Shown: in pieces, positions 24,169 to 32,613 of the stretch
Layout: each line of letters starts with the position of its first letter
Numbering within the stretch: position 1 is the stretch's first letter
Assembly: GCF_026157065.1 (NCBI RefSeq)
Contig: NZ_JANLGQ010000003.1
Location: forward strand, 372,001 to 436,000
Direction of reading: 5' to 3'
Length of the DNA: 64,000 nucleotides
Source: Enterococcus sp. HY326
GTDB lineage: Bacteria; Bacillota; Bacilli; Lactobacillales; Enterococcaceae
Translations under genes and position numbers: made by a program
The notes under the pieces: generated by a model
Told to the model about the DNA's origin: nothing
Database searches by the model: none
What the model saw: the letters and a program-made list of their open reading frames with translations, nothing else

Positions 24169-26226
24169 ATGAAGGACAAACTAAAAAAAATTCACTATTA
24201 CAGTGTGCGGATGATTAAGGAACCTCGTTTAATCAGAGTCGCAGGTTCTCGAATCAAACAAAAATTGAAAAGCGGTCTTAGTCGACTACCCAATCCACAA
24301 GCAAAAATGCGACAGCGAGTATTAAAAAAGCAGCGGGAATTAAATAATTACGAAAATCCCAGCCGGGTTTTGATATATGTAATTTACGAAAATCAAGCTC
24401 ATCTGCAGGAATACAAAATTGTTTTTCTTAAAGCTCTGGCGAAATTGGCCACCAGAGTTTTGATTGTGGTGAATGGCAGTTTGCCGGAGGCCGATGAAAA
24501 ACGTTTAGCAGAAATTGGCGAAGTCGTTTTTCGGGAAAATAGCGGCTACGATACAGCAGCTTTTAAGTTCGGCGTTGACTACTTAGGAAAAAAGGGTTTG
24601 GCGGATTATGATGAGCTCTTACTGGTTAATGATACCAATGTTGGACCAATTGGCGATTTGGCAGCAGTTTTTCAAAAAATGGCGGCCAAGAGAGTTGATT
24701 TTTGGGGAATTTCTTATGGTGAAGAGCAAGGGGATATTACTGGATTTAATCCATACGGTTACATTCCGGTCCACCTGCAGTCTTACTTTTTAGTGATAGA
24801 AAAGTCGCTTTTTTTAACGGATAGTTTCTTTGACTATTGGCGAAACCTTGGCGAAACCAATACTCGTTTTCAAGCGATTGGTCGTCATGAAACAGTTTTT
24901 ACCAAACATTTTGCCGATTTAGGTTATCTACATTCGGCAGTTACTTTAAATAATCAAGATTCTGCGATGTACATCCACCCTTTAACGATGCTTCAAGAAG
25001 GCGTGCCTTTGATTAAATACTCAGCTTTTTCTAATTATGACAATCAGCAATTTGTCTGGCAGGGCTTGCAAAGGGAAACAGAAGTGCCAGCCTTGTTAAA
25101 TTTTCTAAAGACAACGGATTATCCTCCAGAAATAATTGAGACAATTATGCAGCAAATACACGACCGGCATCGGGAAAATTACGTACTAATTATTGACGGC
25201 GTTGAAAATGTAATCCCTCAGCTGACAAAATATCGCGTGGAAAATAAAGTTGAACAGCTACGCTCTACTGGTTTAACCGTTCGCAAAGTGAATTTGTCTG
25301 AGCTGCAGTTAAAGGATGCGCAGGATGCTAACCACATTATTATCTATCGTGCCAGCTACACACCACTTTTGGAGCAGTTAATTCAATTGGCTAATCAATT
25401 TGATAAGCCAGTGCTTTATGATATTGACGATTTAGTTATCGATACCAAATATACGGATATGTTGAGCTATACCCAAGGATTAAGCAAAATTGAAAAAGAA
25501 AATTACGATGCTTCCGTCAATAACTATCAAAAAATGTTAATGCTCTGCGATGGAGCCATTACTTCGACAGGGAAATTACAGGAAGAGTTGTATCATTACA
25601 AACCCTTAGTTTTGCTAAATAGAAATTTAGCCAATGATGAATTAGTCGCAATCAGTCAAGAACATCTGCGAGAGTATGGTCAGCCAACTGAGAAAGTTGC
25701 AATTGGCTATTTTTCCGGTTCGATTACCCATAATGAAAATTTTGAATTGATTAAGCCAGCTATCATTGATTTACTAAAAAAATATCCTCATCTGGAGCTA
25801 CATCTAGTGGGTCATTTGGATGTTCCAAAGGATATCGCGAGCTTTAAAGAGCAAATTGTCACCCATGATTTTGTCGATTGGCGGCAATTACCAGCGCTTT
25901 TAAGTCAGCTCGATATAAATTTGGCACCATTGGTAACATCAATTTTTAATGAAGCGAAGTCAGAAATCAAATGGCTCGAGGCAGCTTTAGTTAAAGTGCC
26001 GACTGTTGCCAGTGATATCGGAGCATTTCGGGAAATGATTCAAGAAGGGAAAACCGGCATCTTGGTTAAGGACCAAGATTGGTTTGAAAAACTGGAAGCC
26101 CTTGTGATTAATCAGGAACGGCGTCAAATTATTGCCGAACAAGCGTATCAATATGTTTTGGGAAACTGTGTGACTGAAAATAAAGTGGATGGATTGGTGG
26201 AGTATCTAAAAAAATCACATGTTTAA
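24169..26226 (+). CDS. Rhamnan synthesis F (RgpF-like) plus GT4 fusion glycosyltransferase
   Basis: A 685-residue two-domain enzyme. Residues 65-310 match the rhamnan-synthesis F type (RVLIYVIYENQ, FRENSGYDTAAFKFG, LLLVNDTNVGPIGD, DFWGISYGE, HLQSYFLV), which adds rhamnose in streptococcal and enterococcal polysaccharides. Residues 345-685 form a GT-B fold of the GT4 kind (YDIDDLVIDTKY, VAIGYFSGSITHNENFE, and the nucleotide-sugar-binding SEIKWLEAALVKVPTVAS). One chain thus may perform two successive transfers. ATG start with AGGAG. The gene is 2 bases behind the ATPase gene and clearly in the same operon. Confidence 0.85.
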   Translation: MKDKLKKIHYYSVRMIKEPRLIRVAGSRIKQKLKSGLSRLPNPQAKMRQRVLKKQRELNNYENPSRVLIYVIYENQAHLQEYKIVFLKALAKLATRVLIVVNGSLPEADEKRLAEIGEVVFRENSGYDTAAFKFGVDYLGKKGLADYDELLLVNDTNVGPIGDLAAVFQKMAAKRVDFWGISYGEEQGDITGFNPYGYIPVHLQSYFLVIEKSLFLTDSFFDYWRNLGETNTRFQAIGRHETVFTKHFADLGYLHSAVTLNNQDSAMYIHPLTMLQEGVPLIKYSAFSNYDNQQFVWQGLQRETEVPALLNFLKTTDYPPEIIETIMQQIHDRHRENYVLIIDGVENVIPQLTKYRVENKVEQLRSTGLTVRKVNLSELQLKDAQDANHIIIYRASYTPLLEQLIQLANQFDKPVLYDIDDLVIDTKYTDMLSYTQGLSKIEKENYDASVNNYQKMLMLCDGAITSTGKLQEELYHYKPLVLLNRNLANDELVAISQEHLREYGQPTEKVAIGYFSGSITHNENFELIKPAIIDLLKKYPHLELHLVGHLDVPKDIASFKEQIVTHDFVDWRQLPALLSQLDINLAPLVTSIFNEAKSEIKWLEAALVKVPTVASDIGAFREMIQEGKTGILVKDQDWFEKLEALVINQERRQIIAEQAYQYVLGNCVTENKVDGLVEYLKKSHV

Positions 26227-26363
26227 AATTGCTGGTAGCGGTAGTCCACTAGATACCAGTGATTTTAATTACCTGCTAAGCATTTAACCAACTTTAGATT
26301 GAGAAAAAACTTTTAAATCTTAACAAGATTTTTGTTATTGAAATGGAAGACGAGGAAGACCTA

Positions 26364-27626
26364 ATGCGTAAAATCTTATTTATTTCTCCATCTGGTACCA
26401 TGGATAATGGCGCTGAGATTTCTAATTTTAATTTGATGAAATATTTGGTGGCCAGTGGGCATCAAGTTTTCAATGTTGCTCCCCAAGCGCGCCATGAAAG
26501 TCAAATTGTGTATTATGACCGGAGTCGTGAGGCAGGGATTGAAACGAACTTTATCCCAATTTTGAAATGGTGGTGGGAAGAAGCCCCCAGCGGTTATCCG
26601 GGAACACTAGAGGAACGGGCGATGTTTCATCGAGAAAATATCAAAGTCATCCAAGAATATATTGAGAAGAACCAGATTGATTTGGTGATTACCAACACCG
26701 TAAATATGTTTCAGGGAGCCGTAGCCGCAGCAATTACTGGTGTGCCACATTTTTGGATGATTCATGAATTTCCAGAGGGGGAGTTTGGCTATTACAAGGA
26801 AAAAATAGACTTCATTTCTGCTTATTCAAATGAACTATACAGTGTTAGTGGCGAGCTAAATCAGCGGCTGAATGAACTATTCAACCCCCGTTTGGTGAAA
26901 GAATTTTCCCCTTATACAGAGATACATGCTCAAGAATTAAAAGCCGGAAAAAAACGGCGGATTGTTTCAGTCGGTCGTCTCACCAAAAGAAAAAATCAAT
27001 TGGAGCTAATCAAGGCTTTCGAACAATTGTCTAGAAATGATCTTGAGCTAGTTTTAATTGGTGCTTGGGATGATGATTATATCAAATTGTGTAAAAATTA
27101 TATCAAAGAGCATCAAGTTAAAGGAGTTACCTTTAAGGGGAATTTAGAAAATCCCTGGTCTGAAGTAACCGACCAAGATATCTGTGTGTTTCCTTCAGCG
27201 ATGGAAACATTTGGTTTAGTCTATGTGGAAGCACTGCTCAATGGTGTTCCGGTTGTTTTATCAGACAATCCCGGACATCTTTCTGCGTATAATATTTTTA
27301 ATTTTGGAAAACTTTATCAAAGTGGCGATGTTCACGATTTGACAGAGAAAATTGTTGAGTTGCTTGAAAATTTCTCGACAGCAAAGGAAGCTGCGACAGC
27401 TTTTAAACCGACAGCAAAGGATTATTATCAAATTGCGACGGTTTATAAGGAGCTCTTGCAGGATATTGATAGCTATGAAACGAGTAGTATCAGTCCTTTA
27501 AGACACCTTGAGTATGTTCTAGCAACCAACGAGAAGAAATCACGTTTGGCCCGATTAGAATTGAAAATTCGTCGGTTTAAAAACAAAGTAGTTAATCGGA
27601 TTAACCGCTACTTTGGTCGAGTTTAG
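26364..27626 (+). CDS. Glycosyltransferase, GT4 family
   Basis: A 420-residue GT-B enzyme with an N-terminal acceptor domain (ILFISPSGTMDNGAEISNFNLMKYL) and a C-terminal donor domain (RIVSVGRLTKRKNQLELIKAFE, VFPSAMETFGLVYVEALLNGVPVVLSD, with the E-x7-E motif). It would act on the inner membrane face, adding a sugar from a nucleotide donor to the growing chain. The ATG at 26364 is chosen with GAGGA upstream; an ATG at 26343 has no site. The last 30 residues are basic, which may help membrane binding. The sugar is not predictable. Confidence 0.88.
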   Translation: MRKILFISPSGTMDNGAEISNFNLMKYLVASGHQVFNVAPQARHESQIVYYDRSREAGIETNFIPILKWWWEEAPSGYPGTLEERAMFHRENIKVIQEYIEKNQIDLVITNTVNMFQGAVAAAITGVPHFWMIHEFPEGEFGYYKEKIDFISAYSNELYSVSGELNQRLNELFNPRLVKEFSPYTEIHAQELKAGKKRRIVSVGRLTKRKNQLELIKAFEQLSRNDLELVLIGAWDDDYIKLCKNYIKEHQVKGVTFKGNLENPWSEVTDQDICVFPSAMETFGLVYVEALLNGVPVVLSDNPGHLSAYNIFNFGKLYQSGDVHDLTEKIVELLENFSTAKEAATAFKPTAKDYYQIATVYKELLQDIDSYETSSISPLRHLEYVLATNEKKSRLARLELKIRRFKNKVVNRINRYFGRV

Positions 27627-27651
27627 TTTAAGATATGAGATAGGAATTTGA

Positions 27652-27804
27652 GTGAGCAAGTTTATTGTGCTAGATGCCATGATGCATTTAGGACAATTGA
27701 TTCTAGCTGACTCTTTTTTATTGGGCTCCTTGGCAACTTGTACTGGAAAAAAATCAACGAAACTTTTTGAAGAAGTCAATGTGGATTATTTTATTTTTCT
27801 TTAG
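27652..27804 (+). CDS. Possible small ORF (50 residues), doubtful
   Basis: In the 287-base gap between two glycosyltransferase genes, a GTG start with AGGA about 8 bases before opens 50 codons (starting MSKFIVLDAMMHLGQLILAD) to a TAG. No family is recognised. It could be a small membrane-associated peptide or chance. Confidence 0.2.
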   Translation: MSKFIVLDAMMHLGQLILADSFLLGSLATCTGKKSTKLFEEVNVDYFIFL

Positions 27805-27913
27805 GGGAACTCTTTTTTATGGAGCTTGTCTTTTAAAATCCTAATGTTTCAGTTACAATAAGCATTAGTGAATTTATCCCAAGGAGTTTTTAAGGGTTAA
27901 AATTGGAGGAGCA

Positions 27914-28630
27914 ATGAAAACTTTATTAGTGATTCCCGCATACAATGAAGAGGACAGTATTTTGCAGACGGTCCAAAGTATTCAGGAATATCAGCGGACA
28001 ATTGATTTTGAACTTGATTATGTGGTAATCAATGACGGATCAAAGGACCGGACACAGGAAATTTTAGAAACCAATCAGCTGCACCACGTAAATCTAGTGA
28101 TGAATTTAGGAATTGGCGGGGCAGTGCAAACTGGCTATAAATATGCGTTGGAAAATGATTTTGACATCGCCGTGCAGTTTGACGGCGATGGTCAGCATGA
28201 TATTCGTTCTTTAGCGGTATTAATTGAGCCAATTGTTAAAGGAGAGGCAGATTTAACGGTAGGCTCACGTTTTGTTGGAGCCAATCGTTCAGAATTTCAA
28301 ACTTCTTTTATGCGGCGTTTTGGTATTAATGTAATTTCCTTTTTTATCAAGCTAGTTACTGGTAAGAAAATCTATGATACAACTTCGGGTTATCGGGCGG
28401 CTAGCCGTAAGGTCATCCAAGCTTTTGCCCGTAGATACCCTGTTAAATATCCGGAGCCCGAATCAATTGTGCATATGTTGAAACGTAAAATGCGCGTGCA
28501 AGAACAGCCGGTTAATATGTTTGAACGCCAAGGTGGAGAGTCTTCGATTACGCCGATTAAGTCGATTCGCTATATGGCAGAGGTCAGCACAGCCATTTTA
28601 GTGGCAGGCTTGATGAAGGAGAATGACTAA
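27914..28630 (+). CDS. GT2 polyprenyl-phosphate glycosyltransferase (GacI-like)
   Basis: A 238-residue GT-A enzyme of the dolichol-phosphate-mannose-synthase type (VIPAYNEEDSI, VINDGSKDRT, the metal-binding FDGDGQHD, SRFVGANRSEFQTSFMRR, and the TSGYRAASRK acceptor loop). Such enzymes load a sugar onto undecaprenyl phosphate for later use outside the membrane. It overlaps the following DUF2304 gene by one base (TAATG). In Streptococcus pyogenes the same pair, GacI and GacJ, makes undecaprenyl-phosphate-GlcNAc for rhamnan side chains. I infer the same role; the sugar itself is not proven. Confidence 0.88.
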   Translation: MKTLLVIPAYNEEDSILQTVQSIQEYQRTIDFELDYVVINDGSKDRTQEILETNQLHHVNLVMNLGIGGAVQTGYKYALENDFDIAVQFDGDGQHDIRSLAVLIEPIVKGEADLTVGSRFVGANRSEFQTSFMRRFGINVISFFIKLVTGKKIYDTTSGYRAASRKVIQAFARRYPVKYPEPESIVHMLKRKMRVQEQPVNMFERQGGESSITPIKSIRYMAEVSTAILVAGLMKEND

Positions 28631-28983
28631 TGGATATCTTTTCAATTGTGATGATTTTAGTAGCCTTATTCTTTTTATATTTCATCATTAGAAGCATCAA
28701 TAAAAACAAATTTTCTATGGAGAATGCTGGGATTTGGCTGACAGTCGGAATTATTTTATTGATATTTTCTATCTTTACACCAATTCCAACTTGGTTGAGC
28801 CAGTTGTTTGGTTTCCAGCTGACTTCCAATTTTCTTTTATTTTTAGCGGTCATTTTCTTATTGCTGATTGTCTTTATGCAATCTTTGCAATTATCCAAAC
28901 AGAAGGACCAAATTAATATTATTATCCAAGAACTATCCCTTTTGAAATCAAAAAGGAAGGAGTCTGCTAAAGATGACGACTAG
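28630..28983 (+). CDS. DUF2304 small membrane protein (GacJ-like)
   Basis: A 117-residue protein with three hydrophobic helices (about 3-22, 34-53 and 65-88) and a charged tail. It has the DUF2304 pattern (FFLYFIIRSINKNKFS near the start, then FTPIPTWLSQLFGF in the middle). Its partner is the GT2 enzyme encoded just upstream; GacJ is known to form a complex with GacI and raise its activity. It overlaps the next gene by 11 bases, so translation of all three is coupled. Confidence 0.85.
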   Translation: MDIFSIVMILVALFFLYFIIRSINKNKFSMENAGIWLTVGIILLIFSIFTPIPTWLSQLFGFQLTSNFLLFLAVIFLLLIVFMQSLQLSKQKDQINIIIQELSLLKSKRKESAKDDD

Positions 28984-29755
28984 TTTTCCCAACCATACAT
29001 TTGTGGTTTGTGCCTATAAGGAAAGCACTTATTTAGAGGATTGCCTGCAGTCTTTGCTTAATCAAAAAACAGCCTCTAAAATTATTATTTATACCTCTAC
29101 TCCGAATGATTTTATTCAGCATCTAGCTGAGAAATATCAGCTGGAGCTATTCACCAAAACGGGAGGTTCAATTGGTAAAGATTGGAACAATGCATTGTCT
29201 TTTGTCACAACCCAATACGCAACAATTGCCCACCAAGACGACTATTACGAAGCGACTTACTCTGAAGAAATTATGAAACAGTTTAAGGAAAAGGCGGATA
29301 CCTTGATTGCTTATCCAGATTATTATGAATGGAAAGATGGCCAAAAAATTCCTGCTAATACGAATTTAAAAATTAAAAGCCTGATGCTAAAGACGATGGC
29401 AATATTTCCTAAGTCAAAATTTTGGCGCAAAAGAGTATTGGCATTTGGTAACCCCATCTCTTGTCCAGCTGTCTCGTATAATCTAAAAGCTTTAAAGGAT
29501 TTTCATTTTGATGAGGAAATGCGGGTCTCATTGGATTGGTACGCTTGGTATCAAATTGCCAATAGAACGGGTGGTTTTGCCTTTGTTAATCAAAAGCTGA
29601 TGTTCCATCGCATTCATGATGAGTCGGAGACGACAGCTTCCATCAGCGATAATTCCCGAACAAAAGAAGATTTATTTATGTATCGCTTATTCTGGCCACA
29701 GCCGATTGCGAACTTTTTAATGCGCTATTATGTCAAGAGTCAAAATACAAATTAG
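28973..29755 (+). CDS. Glycosyltransferase, GT2 family
   Basis: A 260-residue GT-A enzyme. It has an N-terminal FVVCAYKESTYLEDCLQSLL and a metal-site-like HQDDYYEATYSEE in place of the more usual DDGS/DxD order, and a conserved SLDWYAWYQIANR near the C-terminus. The short DUF-like form is common in polysaccharide loci of lactic acid bacteria. AAGGAG lies upstream and the ATG overlaps the DUF2304 stop. Its donor and acceptor are unknown. Confidence 0.8.
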   Translation: MTTSFPNHTFVVCAYKESTYLEDCLQSLLNQKTASKIIIYTSTPNDFIQHLAEKYQLELFTKTGGSIGKDWNNALSFVTTQYATIAHQDDYYEATYSEEIMKQFKEKADTLIAYPDYYEWKDGQKIPANTNLKIKSLMLKTMAIFPKSKFWRKRVLAFGNPISCPAVSYNLKALKDFHFDEEMRVSLDWYAWYQIANRTGGFAFVNQKLMFHRIHDESETTASISDNSRTKEDLFMYRLFWPQPIANFLMRYYVKSQNTN

Positions 29756-29769
29756 AGAAATAAGGAAGA

Positions 29770-31047
29770 ATGATGGAGAATTTTTATCAAAAAATCTTGA
29801 AGCGGCAAGTCAGTCCAAAAACCGAAACCCTCTGGTACAGCATCGGCAGTAGTGTTTATGCTGCTTCTTCAGTCTTCCTGCTGCTATTTGTCACACGTTT
29901 TCTAGGGACTTTTGAAGCAGGGGTCTTTTCAATTGGTTGGGCGGTGTGCCAGTTGATGCTAACAATCGGGTATTTCGGCAGCCGCAATTATCAAGTTGCA
30001 GATATCCATGATAATTTTTCTTTCAGTTATTATTTTAAATCTAAGGCAGTTACGATTAGTGCCATGTTAATCGGAACATTTATTTACGGCAGTATTTTAG
30101 GGTTTGACCAATACAAGATGACCATTGCTTTTTTGCTGACAGCATTGATGATTTGTGAGACTTTTGCAGATGTTTTTGCTGGTTTTTTGCAGAAGCAAAA
30201 CCGCTTAGATATTTCTGGAAAATCTTATCTGGGTAGAGTTTTTAGCTATGATTGCTTGTTTTTGATCTTGCTTTTAGTGACTGAAAATTTACAATTGTCA
30301 CTAATCGGGGCAATTTTTGTTTCCCTGTGTTGGGTTTTTCTGTTTGATTATCAGTTTGTCCGCCGTCTGGACAAAACGACTACAAAAAAGGTCGCACCTA
30401 AAAGAATTTCGCAATTGCTAATGTATTCCTTTCCTATTTTTCTAAGTGCTTTTTTAACGAACTTTATTATGAATACACCTAAAAATGCAATTGAAGTTCT
30501 GCTAAACGAAGACTTTCAAACTGTCTATAATATTTTGTTTATGCCTTCAGCGATTATTGCACTTTTTACTTCCTTTGTTTTTGTGCCCATGTATACTCAC
30601 ATTTCAAAAGCATGGCACGATCGACGATATCAAGAATTTGTGCAAATTGTTAAAAAAATCGTTTTATTAGTTATTGGTTTGACGATTGTGGTAGTAATCG
30701 GCGGATTGTTCATAGGAGTTCCTGTTCTCTCGATTATTTACGGAGTTGATATTTCTGGTTATCGGCTTGAGTTTGCAATTTTATTAGTAGCTGGGGGCAT
30801 TAATAGCTTGACTTATCTTTTAGTCTATCTGTTGACAGTATTTAATAGTCAGCGGTTATTGTTATTCATCTACAGTCTGGTCGCAATTTTAGCGGCCTTG
30901 GGTGGAAATTATTTAGTGCTCCATTTCCAACTATTGGGAGCTTCCTTACTATATTTGGCCTCTTGCATTAGCCTAGTGCTTCTTTTAATAATTTCGGTCA
31001 CAAAAATTTATCGTCAAGAAAAAAACAACCAGTCTACGATTGTGTAG
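29770..31047 (+). CDS. Wzx-type polysaccharide flippase
   Basis: A 425-residue membrane protein with about 12 helices, of the MOP/polysaccharide-transport superfamily. Typical N-terminal features are ETLWYSIGSSVYAASSVFLLLFVTRFLG and GVFSIGWAVCQLMLTIGYFG. It would flip an undecaprenyl-linked oligosaccharide to the outer face. The locus also has an ABC exporter, so two different lipid-linked products are probably moved, for instance a main chain and a decoration. ATG ATG start after AAGGAAG. The C-terminal codons overlap the end of the opposite-strand gene by 14 bases. Confidence 0.88.
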   Translation: MMENFYQKILKRQVSPKTETLWYSIGSSVYAASSVFLLLFVTRFLGTFEAGVFSIGWAVCQLMLTIGYFGSRNYQVADIHDNFSFSYYFKSKAVTISAMLIGTFIYGSILGFDQYKMTIAFLLTALMICETFADVFAGFLQKQNRLDISGKSYLGRVFSYDCLFLILLLVTENLQLSLIGAIFVSLCWVFLFDYQFVRRLDKTTTKKVAPKRISQLLMYSFPIFLSAFLTNFIMNTPKNAIEVLLNEDFQTVYNILFMPSAIIALFTSFVFVPMYTHISKAWHDRRYQEFVQIVKKIVLLVIGLTIVVVIGGLFIGVPVLSIIYGVDISGYRLEFAILLVAGGINSLTYLLVYLLTVFNSQRLLLFIYSLVAILAALGGNYLVLHFQLLGASLLYLASCISLVLLLIISVTKIYRQEKNNQSTIV

Positions 31048-31062
31048 GCCGGTTGTTTTTTT
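31024..31062. terminator. Terminator embedded in convergent coding ends
   Basis: aacaaccagtctac pairs with gtaggccggttgtt (two G-T type positions), followed by T8. The stem spans the last codons of both the flippase gene and the opposite GT2 gene. Confidence 0.8.
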
Positions 31063-31768
31063 TATAAGCCAAAATGTTTTTACCCGTGCGTAACCGCCCT
31101 CTTAACCGCTCCCAGCCGGTTCGTTTACGCATTCCCGTCACATTGCCGCCGTGTCTAACATAATTCATCAGCGGCTTTTCAATGATTGAAATCGAATAGC
31201 CGAGTTTTTTGGCGATTAAAAAAAACCACTGGTCGTGCATTTCAAGTTTACTCGGGAAGGGCAAACTAGCATTTGCCAAACGGCGGGAAATTGTCATCAT
31301 CGCCCCGGTATAGCCATTTTTTTTAAGATTACCAACGACACCTTGATGAACATCATTATGATTGTAGTGATTCCACGATGGGTCAACGATCGCTCCTTGC
31401 CCATCAATCACCACGCCATCATGGACAACAAGGTCGCTTTTTTCTCGAGTGATGACTGCCATCACCGTAGCGACTTTATCTAAAAACCATTCGTCGTCTT
31501 GATCGGTAAAGAAAATGTAGTCACCGCTTGAGGTCTTTAGAGCCTTTTCAAAGGAGCGTATGGGGCCTAAGTTTTGCGGATTTTCTAGCAGAATTAACTG
31601 TGCTGGGTACGGATCGGCGATTTTTTTTATTAGCCCTCTAGTCTCATCAGTGGAAGCATCATCGACAATAATAATCTCATCTTGACTGGAGAGCTGTTTT
31701 AAAATCGAAACTAATTGTTTTTCAATGACTTTAGCGCCATTATAAGTAGCCATGCAAACTGAAATCAT
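31034..31768 (-). CDS. Glycosyltransferase, GT2 family (rhamnosyltransferase-like)
   Basis: A 244-residue GT-A enzyme with ISVCMATYNGAKVIEKQLVSIL, IIVDDASTDET, the metal-binding FFTDQDDEWFLDK and a basic C-terminal tail. The TDQDD form is common among rhamnosyltransferases of Gram-positive polysaccharide loci (RgpA/RgpB-related). It is the last gene of a three-gene minus-strand set, overlapping the upstream gene at ATGA. The set sits inside an otherwise plus-strand locus. Confidence 0.85.
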   Translation of the reverse strand: MISVCMATYNGAKVIEKQLVSILKQLSSQDEIIIVDDASTDETRGLIKKIADPYPAQLILLENPQNLGPIRSFEKALKTSSGDYIFFTDQDDEWFLDKVATVMAVITREKSDLVVHDGVVIDGQGAIVDPSWNHYNHNDVHQGVVGNLKKNGYTGAMMTISRRLANASLPFPSKLEMHDQWFFLIAKKLGYSISIIEKPLMNYVRHGGNVTGMRKRTGWERLRGRLRTGKNILAYKKNNRPTQS

Positions 31769-32592
31769 GTCGATCCTCCAGTTAAATTTTTAAAGGCAGC
31801 CAGTGTTTGCCGCCAAATTTTACGATTTTTAACTTTGATAAATTGTTTGACAAGTCGTTTGAGTAATTGCTTTTTATGGTTCGGCAGCAATTCTTGTTGG
31901 TAGTGTTGATAATAATTTGCTTCAGCTGTTAAGATACTTTGATAGCGTTGATTTGAGACTTGACTATAATTCAAAACAGAGAGTTGATGCTGTAATTGTG
32001 AGTCTAAAATTTCAACTGTATAGCCTTGTTGAAAGATTTTCCAAAAGAGCCAATGATCGAGAAAATCTAGTGGAAAGTCTTCATTAAAGCCGCCGATATT
32101 TTCAAGAAGGGCTAGCGGTATCAAACTACCAGAATTAATGGCCATCACATGCCGCTGACAACTGCCAGGCGTTGGAAATTGGCTGGCACGATTAATATAA
32201 ACATCAGCAAAAACTGGGGAAATCTGCTGGCCGCCTGCAACAATTTGCGGCACAATGGCACCGGTAGTGGGTTCGATTACAACGGATGCAATTGTGTCAA
32301 AAAAATCCTCAGTAAGAGCAGTATCATCATCTAATAGAAGTAAAGCGTTAGCACCGAATTGCTGGGCCTGATGCCAGGCATAATTATACGCTGTCGCTAT
32401 ACCTAAATTTCGTTGGTCATGGTGATAAAGCACTTGATCAGCAGCAAATGGATTTTCTTGAGGCTGCGGGCTATTATCATAAAAAATAAGTTGAAAATTT
32501 TTTTGAGAGGTGAGTTTCTCTAAGACCGCCAAGCTAGGCAGGTCAGAAATTTTTTCTTGGTACAAAACCACCACTGCAGTAATTTTATTCAT
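31765..32592 (-). CDS. Glycosyltransferase, GT2 family
   Basis: A 275-residue GT-A enzyme beginning MNKITAVVVLYQEK, with FYDNSPQP, RNLGIATAYNYAWHQA, the metal-binding LLLDDDTALTEDF and the acceptor-side INSGSLIPLALLENIGGFNEDF. It resembles RfbF/WbbL-like rhamnosyltransferases. The ATG at 32592 is preferred over a GTG two codons earlier because AAAGG then has proper spacing. It lies between the other two minus-strand glycosyltransferases, 21 bases after the first and overlapping the third. Confidence 0.85.
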   Translation of the reverse strand: MNKITAVVVLYQEKISDLPSLAVLEKLTSQKNFQLIFYDNSPQPQENPFAADQVLYHHDQRNLGIATAYNYAWHQAQQFGANALLLLDDDTALTEDFFDTIASVVIEPTTGAIVPQIVAGGQQISPVFADVYINRASQFPTPGSCQRHVMAINSGSLIPLALLENIGGFNEDFPLDFLDHWLFWKIFQQGYTVEILDSQLQHQLSVLNYSQVSNQRYQSILTAEANYYQHYQQELLPNHKKQLLKRLVKQFIKVKNRKIWRQTLAAFKNLTGGST

Positions 32593-32613
32593 AGGCACCT
32601 TTCAAGGCTGGTT

